NCBI GenBank assembly: GCA_030055575.1
Contig: JASFYL010000004.1
Span: forward strand, 1 to 46,456
Source of the DNA: Thermoproteota archaeon
GTDB lineage: Archaea; Thermoproteota; Methanomethylicia; Methanomethylicales; Methanomethylicaceae
Reading direction: 5' to 3'
Length of the DNA stretch: 46,456 nucleotides
Part shown: in pieces, positions 16,698 through 25,607 of the stretch
How positions within the stretch are numbered: position 1 is the stretch's first letter
Layout of the letters: every line of letters starts with the position of its first letter
Notes under the pieces: generated by a model
What the model saw: the letters and a program-made list of their open reading frames with translations, nothing else
Databases searched by the model: none
Told to the model about the DNA's origin: nothing
Translations under genes and position numbers: made by a program

Positions 16698-17819
16698 TTA
16701 ACTAGGACTGCACGATCTAATCTTACTGTAAAGATCCAAAACCCTCATGACTATAATGGAGATCTCATAGTTTTTCCTAATGTGGAACGCTGCCCTCTCG
16801 CCCATACGCCTGAGTAGACACCTGTCTCCAAGTAGACCGCTTATAGCCATCCCCAAGGCGCGGTGGTCTCCCGGCGGAACCAGGATGCCAGTCTCTCCGC
16901 TACGTACAACAGAACTTATTCCCGGGATGTCGGATCCGACCACCGGGTTCCCGCAAGACATGGCCTCGAGGAGTGAGAGGGGCATCCCCTCGCTAAAGGA
17001 GGGCATGACGAAGAGGGTGGATGAGCGGAGTATCCGAGCAACTTCGCAGCGGCTCACCGCACCAGTGAACACGAAGCGTTCATACACGCCTAAGCGTTCA
17101 GCCATTTCTTCGATTCTTTGGCGGAGCGGCCCGTCGCCGACCAGCATAAACCTGATATTCCTCGAGGTCTTGATTACCTCGACCGCAGCCCTCAGCAAGG
17201 TCGGTAAGCCCTTCTCCTCGACGAACCTTCCGGTCCACACTATGGTGTCTGAGTCTTTATCTCTGGGCCCAGGGCGGAATAATGTTGTATCGACCCCGTT
17301 GGGGATTATGGAGATCTTCTCCCATGGGCACCCAAGCCGGTTTGCTTCGACCGCGTCGCTCTCGGTGAGACACCTCACGGCTGAGGCCGCCCTGAAGACT
17401 AATCTGGAGAGCGTGTTCAGGTAGGCGAACTGGGCGAGGTTCAACGCCCCTTTTCTTGGGGCTTTGATCCCGTTCACGGTCACTACCGAAGGTATCCCCA
17501 TCCGGCGAGCGTAGAGTACAGCCTGGAGAGAAGTCAGGAAAAGGTGGGATTGGCAGTCCACTACTTCCGCCTGCGAATATTCAAAGGCACTCCCAACGTG
17601 CTTCAAGAGAGGGAAGATCGTTCCGTGAATGGGCAAGAGGTTTACCCCTGGCAGCTCTATCAGATCGATTCCGGGCTCGACCAGAGAGATCCTAGTTTCG
17701 CCCAAACCCTTAACCCAGGTCATGACAAAGGGTTGCTCCCCTCTCATCAGCAGTAGTCTGGGAAGTTCGAATGTCACGTCTCTATAATGCCAGTAGGGGT
17801 GCACCAACAGGATCTTCAA
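16698..17819 (-). CDS. GT4-family glycosyltransferase
   Basis: About 373 residues from TTG 17819. This start puts the first strand (LKILLVHPYWHYRD) at the N-terminus, lies 13 bases after the upstream gene's stop, and is preceded by TGATGGGG. The C-terminal domain shows IIPNGVDTTLFRPG, TIVWTGRFVEEKGL and the E-x7-E motif in FSEGMPLSLLEAMSCGNP. It is the last gene of a three-gene operon with the divergent glycosyltransferase at 17833-18867 and the GT2 at 18873-19805. It likely extends a glycan with one sugar; specificity is unknown. Confidence 0.92.
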   Translation of the reverse strand: MKILLVHPYWHYRDVTFELPRLLLMRGEQPFVMTWVKGLGETRISLVEPGIDLIELPGVNLLPIHGTIFPLLKHVGSAFEYSQAEVVDCQSHLFLTSLQAVLYARRMGIPSVVTVNGIKAPRKGALNLAQFAYLNTLSRLVFRAASAVRCLTESDAVEANRLGCPWEKISIIPNGVDTTLFRPGPRDKDSDTIVWTGRFVEEKGLPTLLRAAVEVIKTSRNIRFMLVGDGPLRQRIEEMAERLGVYERFVFTGAVSRCEVARILRSSTLFVMPSFSEGMPLSLLEAMSCGNPVVGSDIPGISSVVRSGETGILVPPGDHRALGMAISGLLGDRCLLRRMGERAAFHIRKNYEISIIVMRVLDLYSKIRSCSPS

Positions 17820-17832
17820 AGCGCATTCCCCA

Positions 17833-18867
17833 TCAGAGGGCGGAATCGAGCATATCCAGCAGCGGTTTGTATGCCTTCTCCAACAGATTCTCCCCGGCAA
17901 ACCTTTTCACATTGCTCACAAAACGAGCATATCTCTCACATATTCCATTTATCGATTCTAGAACCCCTTCAGGTTTGGTCACCACCCCGATGCCGGCGTG
18001 TGCCACCTGACCAGTCCAACCGTCTCCTATAGCGATTATTGGCTGGAGTAGGGAGGCATGGAGATAAATCCTGGTAGGGCAACTAGCACGGTACCTTACA
18101 AGCAATCCGATGGGAACCTGCCTCAGCTCCCCTATAGCGTCTCCGAGCGTCGGGTAGGAGTACCACCTGACGTGCCGCAGCCTTCTTTTCAGTCTTTTTG
18201 CCAATCGACCTTGGTCGTAGGACCACAACTCAATGGAGTCGATGCGCCTACAGACCTCAAGAAATGCCTGTTCCTCTTCCTTAAACTGGAGCTTCCCCGA
18301 ACTTACCAACGACACCCCCTTAATCATCCTGTTCAGAGACTCCTCTTCGCTCATGACCACCTTGTCTAGCCCCGGAGGTACAACACAGGAATCAATGCCC
18401 ATAGAGAGCAACTTCTCCCTGAGCCCCTGCGATACGGCAATGACGCCCTCTGTGCTCTCGGTCAACGAGCGCAGCATCCTCGTATAACCATCGGAGGGCG
18501 TGCCGCCGAGCCACTCTGGAGTGAGGTCTTCGATGCTTAAGAAGGTAGCAACCCCTTTGGACGTCAAGTATCGGGCTGCACCGGCGGTTACATCTGTTAT
18601 AAGGATGGCTGCGTCAGGTCTAGCTTGCATCACTTGCTTGGCGATCCGCCTGCCTATCAGGTCCCAAACCGGCTTCTGACCGATTATTATTGGACCGAGG
18701 ATCCGGTAGATACCTCTGAACGCTTTCTCCTGATCTCCTTTGAGAATCCTCACATCATACCGAGACCGGAGTGCTTCGAGCATCATGTCGACCCGGTATC
18801 TAATACCAGGAGAGGAGTGATAGGTTGGCGTGAAGACTACCACTTTAGGTATTGATCCGTTCCGCAC
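17833..18867 (-). CDS. Divergent glycosyltransferase (GT-B-like)
   Basis: About 344 residues from GTG 18867. That start is supported by a very strong ribosome-binding site (GGAGGTGATCC) overlapping the stop of the preceding gene. The protein opens with a GT-B-like first strand (KVVVFTPTYHSSPGIRYRV) and has ITDVTAGAARYL and a C-terminal donor-like region (LVRYRASCPTRIYLHASLLQPI), but it lacks a clear E-x7-E motif. The fold assignment rests on overall strand order and context between two glycosyltransferase genes. It could instead be a glycosyltransferase-like accessory protein. Confidence 0.65.
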   Translation of the reverse strand: MRNGSIPKVVVFTPTYHSSPGIRYRVDMMLEALRSRYDVRILKGDQEKAFRGIYRILGPIIIGQKPVWDLIGRRIAKQVMQARPDAAILITDVTAGAARYLTSKGVATFLSIEDLTPEWLGGTPSDGYTRMLRSLTESTEGVIAVSQGLREKLLSMGIDSCVVPPGLDKVVMSEEESLNRMIKGVSLVSSGKLQFKEEEQAFLEVCRRIDSIELWSYDQGRLAKRLKRRLRHVRWYSYPTLGDAIGELRQVPIGLLVRYRASCPTRIYLHASLLQPIIAIGDGWTGQVAHAGIGVVTKPEGVLESINGICERYARFVSNVKRFAGENLLEKAYKPLLDMLDSAL

Positions 18868-18872
18868 AAGGA

Positions 18873-19805
18873 TCACCTCCGGTCTTGAGAGGTCACGGTC
18901 AACGTCACCCACAGTATCATCATTAATGAGAAAAAGAGGAATGCGAGAAGCGTTGATCCAACCGCGATCAGTGCCAAATTGATTGGGACATAGCCGTTTT
19001 GTGAGTAGCTTTGGACGCACCAGATGCCGAATGTGAATCCGATTAGCATAAAGATGGCTGCGGGTATCCCGTAAATCTTAGTCGGGTGCCTTATCGAAAG
19101 CAGCTTCAAAGTGTTCAGAACCACCGACATGCCCTGTGTCAGAGATCTTATATTGGATTGCTTCTCAGGATAGGTTATACGGACAGGGACCTCAGAAATC
19201 CTCAAACCTTTTCGACTTGAATCCAACAGGATTTCAGTACTCGCACTCATCCCGTGCTCGGACACCATAATGCAATCAAGTGCCTTTCTCCCGTACGCCC
19301 TGAAACCAGACTGCGTATCCGTAATTTTTTTGTCAGAGGAGATGTTCACAACGGCGTTGATGAGTTTTATCCCGTACTTCTTAGGGTACGGGACATGACC
19401 GTTCCCGAGGAACCTCGAACCTATGACAAGGTCGGCCTCGTTTTTGATTATCGGAGAGACAAGGTCGGGTATATAGCGAGGCTCGTGCTGGGCGTCGGCG
19501 TCGAGGGTCACCAGCACATCTGCCCCGATTTCGACGGCGACCCTAAATAACGACGATATGGCTGCACCGTACCCCATGTTAGTTGGGTTGCTTATCACAA
19601 CAGCTCCCAGGGCCTCCGCGATCTCTGCCGTCATGTCGGTTGACCCGTCATCGCATACGAAAATAGCGTCCACGAAGGGTTTCACTTTCAGTATTACTGA
19701 GGCGATAGTCTTCTCCTCGTTGTGGGCAGGGATACCTGCCACCAAGAATTTGCCTCCTGTTGAGTGTTTGTCAACCAAGGATGCTGACCCGCTTGATCCG
19801 GTCAT
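18873..19805 (-). CDS. GT2-family polyprenyl-phosphate glycosyltransferase (DPM1-like) with two C-terminal membrane helices
   Basis: About 310 residues. The GT-A motifs are clear: AGIPAHNEEKTI near the start, VCDDGSTDMTAEIAE, and the metal-binding TLDADAQH (DxD). ITDTQSGFRAYGRKAL is the typical DPM1/GtrB acceptor-site stretch. Two membrane helices near the C-terminus anchor it (IYGIPAAIFMLIGFTFGIW and LALIAVGSTLLAFLFF). It likely charges a polyprenyl phosphate with a sugar for use outside the membrane, for example by GT-C enzymes. ATG 19805 with GTGGAG upstream is preferred; GTG 19820 is the alternative. A TATA-like box lies near 19850-19860. Confidence 0.9.
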   Translation of the reverse strand: MTGSSGSASLVDKHSTGGKFLVAGIPAHNEEKTIASVILKVKPFVDAIFVCDDGSTDMTAEIAEALGAVVISNPTNMGYGAAISSLFRVAVEIGADVLVTLDADAQHEPRYIPDLVSPIIKNEADLVIGSRFLGNGHVPYPKKYGIKLINAVVNISSDKKITDTQSGFRAYGRKALDCIMVSEHGMSASTEILLDSSRKGLRISEVPVRITYPEKQSNIRSLTQGMSVVLNTLKLLSIRHPTKIYGIPAAIFMLIGFTFGIWCVQSYSQNGYVPINLALIAVGSTLLAFLFFSLMMILWVTLTVTSQDRR

Positions 19806-19948
19806 CCGATTTTTCTCCACGAATTATTCTTAATCTCCTCGGTCAGATAAATTATATTAAGCAAACCTGGCTACCAAAAATTCGGTAGCTCATGATATTA
19901 CAATCCAAATGCTTTGAAAAATGAATGGCGATGTTTTGAAAAGTGAAA

Positions 19949-20932
19949 TTAATTGCGGCTTCCTTCCAAAACGGCATTCATTTCATAGATGAATGAATTC
20001 AGCACATTGCGTGCGTACTGCCGCACTGCTATACCTCTGGCTATCTCCCCCAGCTTCTCCTCAGGCTCGGCTGCCCGCTTCAGGTATTCCTTCTTTCCAA
20101 TTTCACGGCTCAGGAACATTTGCCTGATCCCAGTCAGCCTGAGGAGGGGCCCCTGCCTCTCTAGGGTCAACGCCGCGATCTCATTCTTAAGATCCTCCTG
20201 CCTCTTTGCGAGGGTTGTTTTTAGAGCCTTCAGCTCCGCGCTCAAGGGAAAACCAAAAGAACTAGCTTCCGATCCAGTCCTCGAATTAGCAGACGGGTTC
20301 CGATTCGTGACCCCCGATGCCTCGGCGAGTATCCTCATAGTCTCCGCGTCGAGCTGCGGGGTGGGAGGATAAAAGAGAACTTTGTGCAGCTCCGCTGCTC
20401 TCCTAACGCGCCTCAGTGTCCCGCCAGTCCGACGCGCGAGAGGCTCGAGCACCCCTAACTTCTCGCTCACCCCCATGTAAACAACGTTAATCTTTGCCTG
20501 CTGGAGGATCGCTTCGTAAATGCCTAGTCGAGGGTCCTCCCCCAAGCTATAGTCGGCGTCTGTGATTAGCACGATCTCCCTCTCGCCCTCCTCATGCGAG
20601 GTCTGGGAAAGAGCCTCGAAGAGCGCAAGCCCGATCGGGGTGCCACCCTCCGCACTGATTGTGGAGATCTCTCTGATTAGGTGAGGGCAGCTCGGTGCAA
20701 TGCTGTGCGCGTTTTGGAACGGGATGACTGTTTCGAGCGCCGGCTTTCCCTTCCTGTTCTTGAAGGTGATGAGCGCGACCCGGTCGTCGGCGCAAAAGCG
20801 ATCCTTGGAGCCGAGGAGTTTTGTGAGCTCAGCCTTCGCCTGCTCGATCTTGGGAACAGAGAAGTCGATTACGCCTTCTGTATTTGACATACTGCCGGAG
20901 GAGTCGAGGAGGTAAACTCTGCTCACTCCCAT
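19949..20932 (-). CDS. von Willebrand factor A domain protein
   Basis: 327 residues. The N-terminal VWA domain (about 3-200) has an intact metal-ion-dependent adhesion site: D10-x-S12-x-S14 (LLDSSGSM), T98 (EGGTPI) and D125 (ITDADYS). Residues 235-327 are charged and helical, probably coiled coil. No signal peptide or membrane helix is visible, so it is cytoplasmic. Intracellular archaeal VWA proteins often work with AAA ATPases or assemble complexes, but no such ATPase is in this window. The role is unknown. Confidence 0.85.
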   Translation of the reverse strand: MGVSRVYLLDSSGSMSNTEGVIDFSVPKIEQAKAELTKLLGSKDRFCADDRVALITFKNRKGKPALETVIPFQNAHSIAPSCPHLIREISTISAEGGTPIGLALFEALSQTSHEEGEREIVLITDADYSLGEDPRLGIYEAILQQAKINVVYMGVSEKLGVLEPLARRTGGTLRRVRRAAELHKVLFYPPTPQLDAETMRILAEASGVTNRNPSANSRTGSEASSFGFPLSAELKALKTTLAKRQEDLKNEIAALTLERQGPLLRLTGIRQMFLSREIGKKEYLKRAAEPEEKLGEIARGIAVRQYARNVLNSFIYEMNAVLEGSRN

Positions 20933-20980
20933 TTATGCTCACCGCTCATTGCGCACAACTACCAACACCCGGAAGACCAT

Positions 20981-21904
20981 TCAGGAATGACCTTGCAAGG
21001 ATCCTGATCGAGACCTTTTTTCTCCTGACGGCTCGATCTCTATGACCATCTCGGAGATATCGCCGTACTCACTAATGATTCTTTCCTTAACTTCCGATGA
21101 AATCCTGTGCGCCTCGGCGACAGAGAGAGAGCCGTCTAGCTCGACGACCGCCTGCCCCGCGACCGATCTCCCCAAGCTCCTCAGCCTCACTCCCCTTACC
21201 CCTACCACGCCCTCCGTCCGGAGTGCGATCGAGGCGATCCTCTCTAACCTCTCAGGGCACAGGCACCCATCCAAGAGCACTACCGAGGACTCCTTGATTG
21301 AGACGTAACCCACGGTGATTATCATAAAAGATATCGCCATTCCGGCGACTGCGTCGAAGTAAGAAAAGCCGAGGGACGACAGCCATACCCCCGCTACCAC
21401 CACAAAGGAGGCACCGCCATCCTTAATCGAGTTGTAGGCGTCGATCTTCATGGCCAGAGAGGATGACCTCCTGGCGAGTCCCAGTTTGTAGACCGCCAAT
21501 CCTGCGGAAGAGATGCCTGCAGACGCCGCCACTGCGATGGCTAGCATCGAGTCCTGGATCTGGACGGGCTCCAGCAGGGCGATGTAGGACTCGTAAAGCA
21601 TCAGCCCGCCGAGCGACATCATGGCGACCGCGGCTAAAAGCCCGAAGAGCGTCTCAGCCCTTTTGTAGCCGTGGCTGAAGATCCTGTCGGGCCTCCTCCT
21701 CGAGATCGATATGCCGACCAAAACGAGGACTGATACCACGCTATCGGCTAAGGAGTGCGCCCCGTCGGCTATGAGCGCGATGCTGCCCAGGGAGAGACCG
21801 AAGAGAATCTCCACGGCGCCAATTGCGAGCAGGAAGGCTACTGAGATCCTCAGTGCCAGGATTTCTGTCTTTATGTGGTGGTAGCTCCGCCCCCTACTGG
21901 ACAA
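20981..21904 (-). CDS. Cation diffusion facilitator (CDF) metal exporter
   Basis: 307 residues. There are six membrane helices and a C-terminal cytoplasmic domain of about 90 residues (RTEGVVGVRGVRLRSLG onwards). Site A residues are D47, H50 and D54 in helix 2 (IADGAHSLADS) and N158 and D162 in helix 5 (DAYNSIKD). The helix 5 position that is usually His in Zn exporters, or Asp in Mn exporters, is Asn here. FSHGYKRAET is the conserved loop between helices 2 and 3. It exports a divalent metal by proton antiport; the metal is uncertain because of N158. It starts at TTG 21904 and diverges from the P-type ATPase gene. Confidence 0.9.
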   Translation of the reverse strand: MSSRGRSYHHIKTEILALRISVAFLLAIGAVEILFGLSLGSIALIADGAHSLADSVVSVLVLVGISISRRRPDRIFSHGYKRAETLFGLLAAVAMMSLGGLMLYESYIALLEPVQIQDSMLAIAVAASAGISSAGLAVYKLGLARRSSSLAMKIDAYNSIKDGGASFVVVAGVWLSSLGFSYFDAVAGMAISFMIITVGYVSIKESSVVLLDGCLCPERLERIASIALRTEGVVGVRGVRLRSLGRSVAGQAVVELDGSLSVAEAHRISSEVKERIISEYGDISEMVIEIEPSGEKRSRSGSLQGHS

Positions 21905-22003
21905 TAGACGACACAGCCTTGTGGAGTTTTGATGCAGAGATAACTTTTTACGGTATGCAAAGCACTAGAAAAAGATATTTCTTTCCGGTCAAACTACTCA
22001 ATC

Positions 22004-24571
22004 ATGGGATTTTTAGAAAACCCGCACTCAATTCCATTAGAAGAGCTTGAACGCATGCTGGGCACCTCCCCTGAAGGTCTCCCTCCCGAGGAGGCTGAAA
22101 GGAGGCTCGCGGTCTACGGGAGGAACGTCCTCGAGGAGGAGAGGAGGTCCCGGCTGAAGCTCTTTCTAAGGCAGTTCAAGAGTGTGCTGATATACGTGCT
22201 CATCCTCGCTTCTGCGATCGCCCTGCTGTTGGACAAGGTGGAGGACTTCTTTGTCATTGTCGGGATCGTGCTCCTCAATGGGAGCATAGGGTTCTGGCAG
22301 GAAATGAAGGCCGAAGCCTCCATCCAGTCGCTGAAGAAGATGGCCGAGAGCAGGGTCTCGGTGGTCAGGGGCGGAAGAACAATCACGATACCCTCCTCGG
22401 AGCTCGTTCCGGGCGATGTCGTCTCGGTGTCTGAGGGGGACGTGGTCGCTGCGGACATCAGGCTCTTCGAGAGCAACGGGCTCATGGTGGACGAGTCGAC
22501 GATTACCGGGGAGTCGGTGCCATCCTCGAAGGACGAGTCGCGCGTCCTTCCCCCCCAGACGCCCCCGTACGAGATGTCCAACATGCTCTTCTCCGGTACG
22601 ACGGTCGTAAGGGGGTCCGGGAGAGGCTACGTCTGCAAGACTGGCAGCGGCACGTACCTCGCGTCGATCGCCGAGAGGGCGAAGGAGGAGTCCCCGGACA
22701 GCCCGCTCACCCGAGCGGTGAAGGAGTTCTTCAAGAGGTACGTGGTCCTTCTGGTGGCGGTCTTCGCCTCCGTGGGAGTTGCAGGGGTACTCCAAGGAAG
22801 GGAGATAGGCAACCTCTCGTACCTGCTCGTGGCGCAGATGGTCTCTGCGGTCCCAGAGGGCCTCCCGCTCGTCATTACGATAGTGATGGTGGTGGGGGCG
22901 GTCGCGCTCAGCAGGAAGAAGACGCTGACGAGGCACCTGCCCGCGGTGGAGACCCTGGGGAGCGCTACCGTGATAGCCTCGGACAAGACTGGCACGATCA
23001 CAGAGGGGAGGCTGGAGGTCAAGGAGGTCTACTCAGTAGACCCGGAGATGGCAAGGCTCGGGGCGGCGCTCTGCAACGACTCGGACGGCAAGGCAGGGGA
23101 CCCGCTGGACCTGGCGCTCAGCAGGTGGGTCGGTGAAGAATACAACCAGCTCAGGGAGGAGAACAGGAGGGTCTGGTCATTCCCGTTCGACACGAAGAGG
23201 AGGTTCATGGCGACAGCCAACGATGTGTCCGGCAGGAGGGTCTTGTTCGTCAAGGGCGCGTTCGAGGAGCTCAGGAAGCTCTCCGAGGGTACCGATGGAG
23301 ATTTGGAAAACCTCGAGAGGCAGCAGGACGGGATGGCCTCCCGCGGGCTCAGGACGATCGCGATCGCGACAGGGGACTTTTCGGAGGGCCGGGATCCGGA
23401 CGGCTGGAGGTTGAGGATCGTGGCCCTGGTCGGCTTCCTAGATCCGCCAAAGGAGGGTGTTAGAGAGGCAGTCATCACAGCGAAGAGGGCAGGGGTCAAG
23501 GTCCTCATGATAACTGGAGATCACCCGCTGACGGCTAAAGCGATCGCAGGCTCTGTCGGGATATTCAACGAGGGCGAGAGGATCCTCACGGGGATAGAGG
23601 TCGACGGGATGGACGACGAATCCCTCTACAGGGCGCTCCAGGAGTCTTCCGTGGTAGCCAGAGCGCTGCCCGAGAACAAGTACAGGATAGTGAAGGTCCT
23701 GCAGGAGAGGGGGGAGATCGTAGCGGTCACCGGGGACGGGGTGAACGACGTGCCGGCGCTTAAGGCGGCGGACCTCGGGATAGCGATGGGCTCTGGCAGC
23801 GAAGCCGCGAAGAGCGTTGCGAAGATGGTCATTCTCGACAGCAACCTCAGCATCATCGTGGACGCAATAAAGAGGGGGAGGGTCATCGCGGACAACATCA
23901 GGAAGGTGATCTACTACCTCCTTTCCACCAACATGATGCAGATCGTCCTGCTCGCGCTCTCTGTCTTTGCCGGGTACCCGATCCCCCTCCTCCCGATCCA
24001 GATCCTTTGGATAAACATCGTGACCGACGGGGTGCAGGACAAGTTCTTCCCGTTCGCGGATGAGGAGGGAGACGTGATGGCAAGGTGCCCGAGGAAGCCC
24101 AAGGAGCAGTTCTTCGACGGGGTGCAGGTCTTCAGGATCGGCTTCTTCGGGGCGATTACTGGGGCTGCAGCCCTGCTGCTCTTCAGTCACCTGCTGGGAG
24201 CTTACGGGTACGAGCTCGCGGTGTCGATAACGTTCACCACGGTAGCTGCTGCGCAGTGGTTCAACGGGATACAGGCTCAGAAGGAGAGGGAGCCTTTCTT
24301 CAGGGGGGTCAAGAGGAGCTTCCGGGTGAACCCGTACGCGTATCTCGGAGTCCTGTTGGGTATGACGCTCCAGCTCGCGGCGGTCTACCTCGTCCCTGGC
24401 GTCTTCGGCGCCATCCCCCTAGGCATGGAGCACTGGCAGTACGTCGCTGCGTTCTCTGCTTTCTCCTTCTTCGTGGTCGAGGTCAGGAAGCTATTAGAGG
24501 GGAAGATCTTCAGGGAGCGAAGCTGCCAACCCAAAATATTTTTACCAGTTCAGACAACAAAGGAGCTATGA
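22004..24571 (+). CDS. P2-type cation-transporting ATPase
   Basis: 855 residues. The N-terminal cation ATPase domain (PHSIPLEELERML) is followed by the actuator TGES motif (ITGESVP), PEGLP in helix 4 (E285), the phosphorylation motif DKTGTITEG with D327, MITGDHPLTA, and the hinge GDGVNDVPALKAADLGIAMG. Transport residues compared with SERCA: N643 is present in helix 5, but the next ligand position is Q646 rather than Glu; N671, T674 and D675 are present in helix 6. It is shorter than SERCA but typical for prokaryotic P2 pumps, which export Ca2+ or move Na+/K+/Mn2+. The altered helix 5 site leaves the ion undecided. TATA-like AAGATATT precedes the start by about 30 bases. Confidence 0.93.
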   Translation: MGFLENPHSIPLEELERMLGTSPEGLPPEEAERRLAVYGRNVLEEERRSRLKLFLRQFKSVLIYVLILASAIALLLDKVEDFFVIVGIVLLNGSIGFWQEMKAEASIQSLKKMAESRVSVVRGGRTITIPSSELVPGDVVSVSEGDVVAADIRLFESNGLMVDESTITGESVPSSKDESRVLPPQTPPYEMSNMLFSGTTVVRGSGRGYVCKTGSGTYLASIAERAKEESPDSPLTRAVKEFFKRYVVLLVAVFASVGVAGVLQGREIGNLSYLLVAQMVSAVPEGLPLVITIVMVVGAVALSRKKTLTRHLPAVETLGSATVIASDKTGTITEGRLEVKEVYSVDPEMARLGAALCNDSDGKAGDPLDLALSRWVGEEYNQLREENRRVWSFPFDTKRRFMATANDVSGRRVLFVKGAFEELRKLSEGTDGDLENLERQQDGMASRGLRTIAIATGDFSEGRDPDGWRLRIVALVGFLDPPKEGVREAVITAKRAGVKVLMITGDHPLTAKAIAGSVGIFNEGERILTGIEVDGMDDESLYRALQESSVVARALPENKYRIVKVLQERGEIVAVTGDGVNDVPALKAADLGIAMGSGSEAAKSVAKMVILDSNLSIIVDAIKRGRVIADNIRKVIYYLLSTNMMQIVLLALSVFAGYPIPLLPIQILWINIVTDGVQDKFFPFADEEGDVMARCPRKPKEQFFDGVQVFRIGFFGAITGAAALLLFSHLLGAYGYELAVSITFTTVAAAQWFNGIQAQKEREPFFRGVKRSFRVNPYAYLGVLLGMTLQLAAVYLVPGVFGAIPLGMEHWQYVAAFSAFSFFVVEVRKLLEGKIFRERSCQPKIFLPVQTTKEL

Positions 24572-25512
24572 AGTTCCTAGTAACCGGCGGCGCGGGTTTC
24601 ATAGGGTCCAACATAGTCTGGAGGCTCGTCTCGGAGGGGCATGAAGTCTCGGTCCTCGACGACATGAGCCTTGGGAGGAGCGAAAACCTCCCAAAGGGGG
24701 TCAGGATCGTCCAGGGAGATGTCAGGGACAGGATCCTCTTCGAGGATGCGTCCAAAGGCGTCGACGTGGTCTTCTACGAGGCCGCTAGGAGTTCGTCCCC
24801 GATGTTCAGCCCGGACCCTAGAAACGGGGTGGAGGTGAACGTCATGGGCTTCCTCAACGCCCTCGAGGCTGCGAGGAAGTTCGGCTTCGCGATCGTTTAC
24901 GCCTCAACGTCCTCGCTGTACAGCAGGTGCGAGCCCCCACACAGCGAGGGGATGGCTGTGGTCCCAGGGTCTTTCTACGAGTACTCGTTCCTCGCCCGGG
25001 AGGGGGCAGCCAGGCTATACCATGAGCTGTACGGAGTCAGGGCGGTCGGGCTGAGGTACTTCAGCGTCTACGGCCCCAGGGAGGAGGCTAAGGGCAAGTA
25101 CGCGAACAACATCTCTCAGTTCGCGTGGGAGATGATGGAAGGGCGGCGCCCAGTGATATACGGCGACGGAACTCAGACTAGGGACTTTATTTTCGTCGAG
25201 GATGTCGTGGAAGCGAACCTGCTCGCGATGGAAGCCGCGAACCATGAGGGGGGCGAGGTCTTCAATGTCGGCACCGGGGTCGAGACGACGTTCAACAGGA
25301 TAGTCGAGCTACTCTCTGACGAGCTTGGCTCGGAAGCGAGACCGTTGTACGTAGAAAACCCGATCAAGAACTATGTCAGGCGCACGCTGGCTGACACTAC
25401 AAAATCGGAGAGGCTGCTGGGATTCAAGGCGAGGACCCCGCTGAGGGAGGGGATCAGGAGGACCATAGAATACTACAAGTTGACAAGAGGCGCCTCGCTT
25501 CGTCGCTCGTGA
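24568..25512 (+). CDS. NAD-dependent sugar-nucleotide epimerase/dehydratase with an altered YxxxK motif
   Basis: 314 residues. The extended SDR fold begins with VTGGAGFIGSN and has the conserved DVRD, S/T cluster at 113-116, and C-terminal RPVIYGDGTQTRDFIFVEDV plus NVGTG. The catalytic Tyr is Y137, but the residue four positions on is F141 (YEYSF) where Lys is expected. This Lys lowers the Tyr pKa and binds NAD ribose, so activity may be reduced or changed. The fold otherwise resembles UDP-glucose 4-epimerases. ATG 24568 is preceded by AGGAG and overlaps the ATPase stop by four bases, so the two genes are co-translated despite unrelated roles. Confidence 0.88.
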   Translation: MKFLVTGGAGFIGSNIVWRLVSEGHEVSVLDDMSLGRSENLPKGVRIVQGDVRDRILFEDASKGVDVVFYEAARSSSPMFSPDPRNGVEVNVMGFLNALEAARKFGFAIVYASTSSLYSRCEPPHSEGMAVVPGSFYEYSFLAREGAARLYHELYGVRAVGLRYFSVYGPREEAKGKYANNISQFAWEMMEGRRPVIYGDGTQTRDFIFVEDVVEANLLAMEAANHEGGEVFNVGTGVETTFNRIVELLSDELGSEARPLYVENPIKNYVRRTLADTTKSERLLGFKARTPLREGIRRTIEYYKLTRGASLRRS

Positions 25513-25607
25513 TGGCTCAATTGGGGACCTGAAAGGCAGCCTTTGTTCTTATTCTCATTAAGCTTGGGCTGAACATTTAGAAGCTGGGAACTGACCGAGG
25601 ACGTCCC

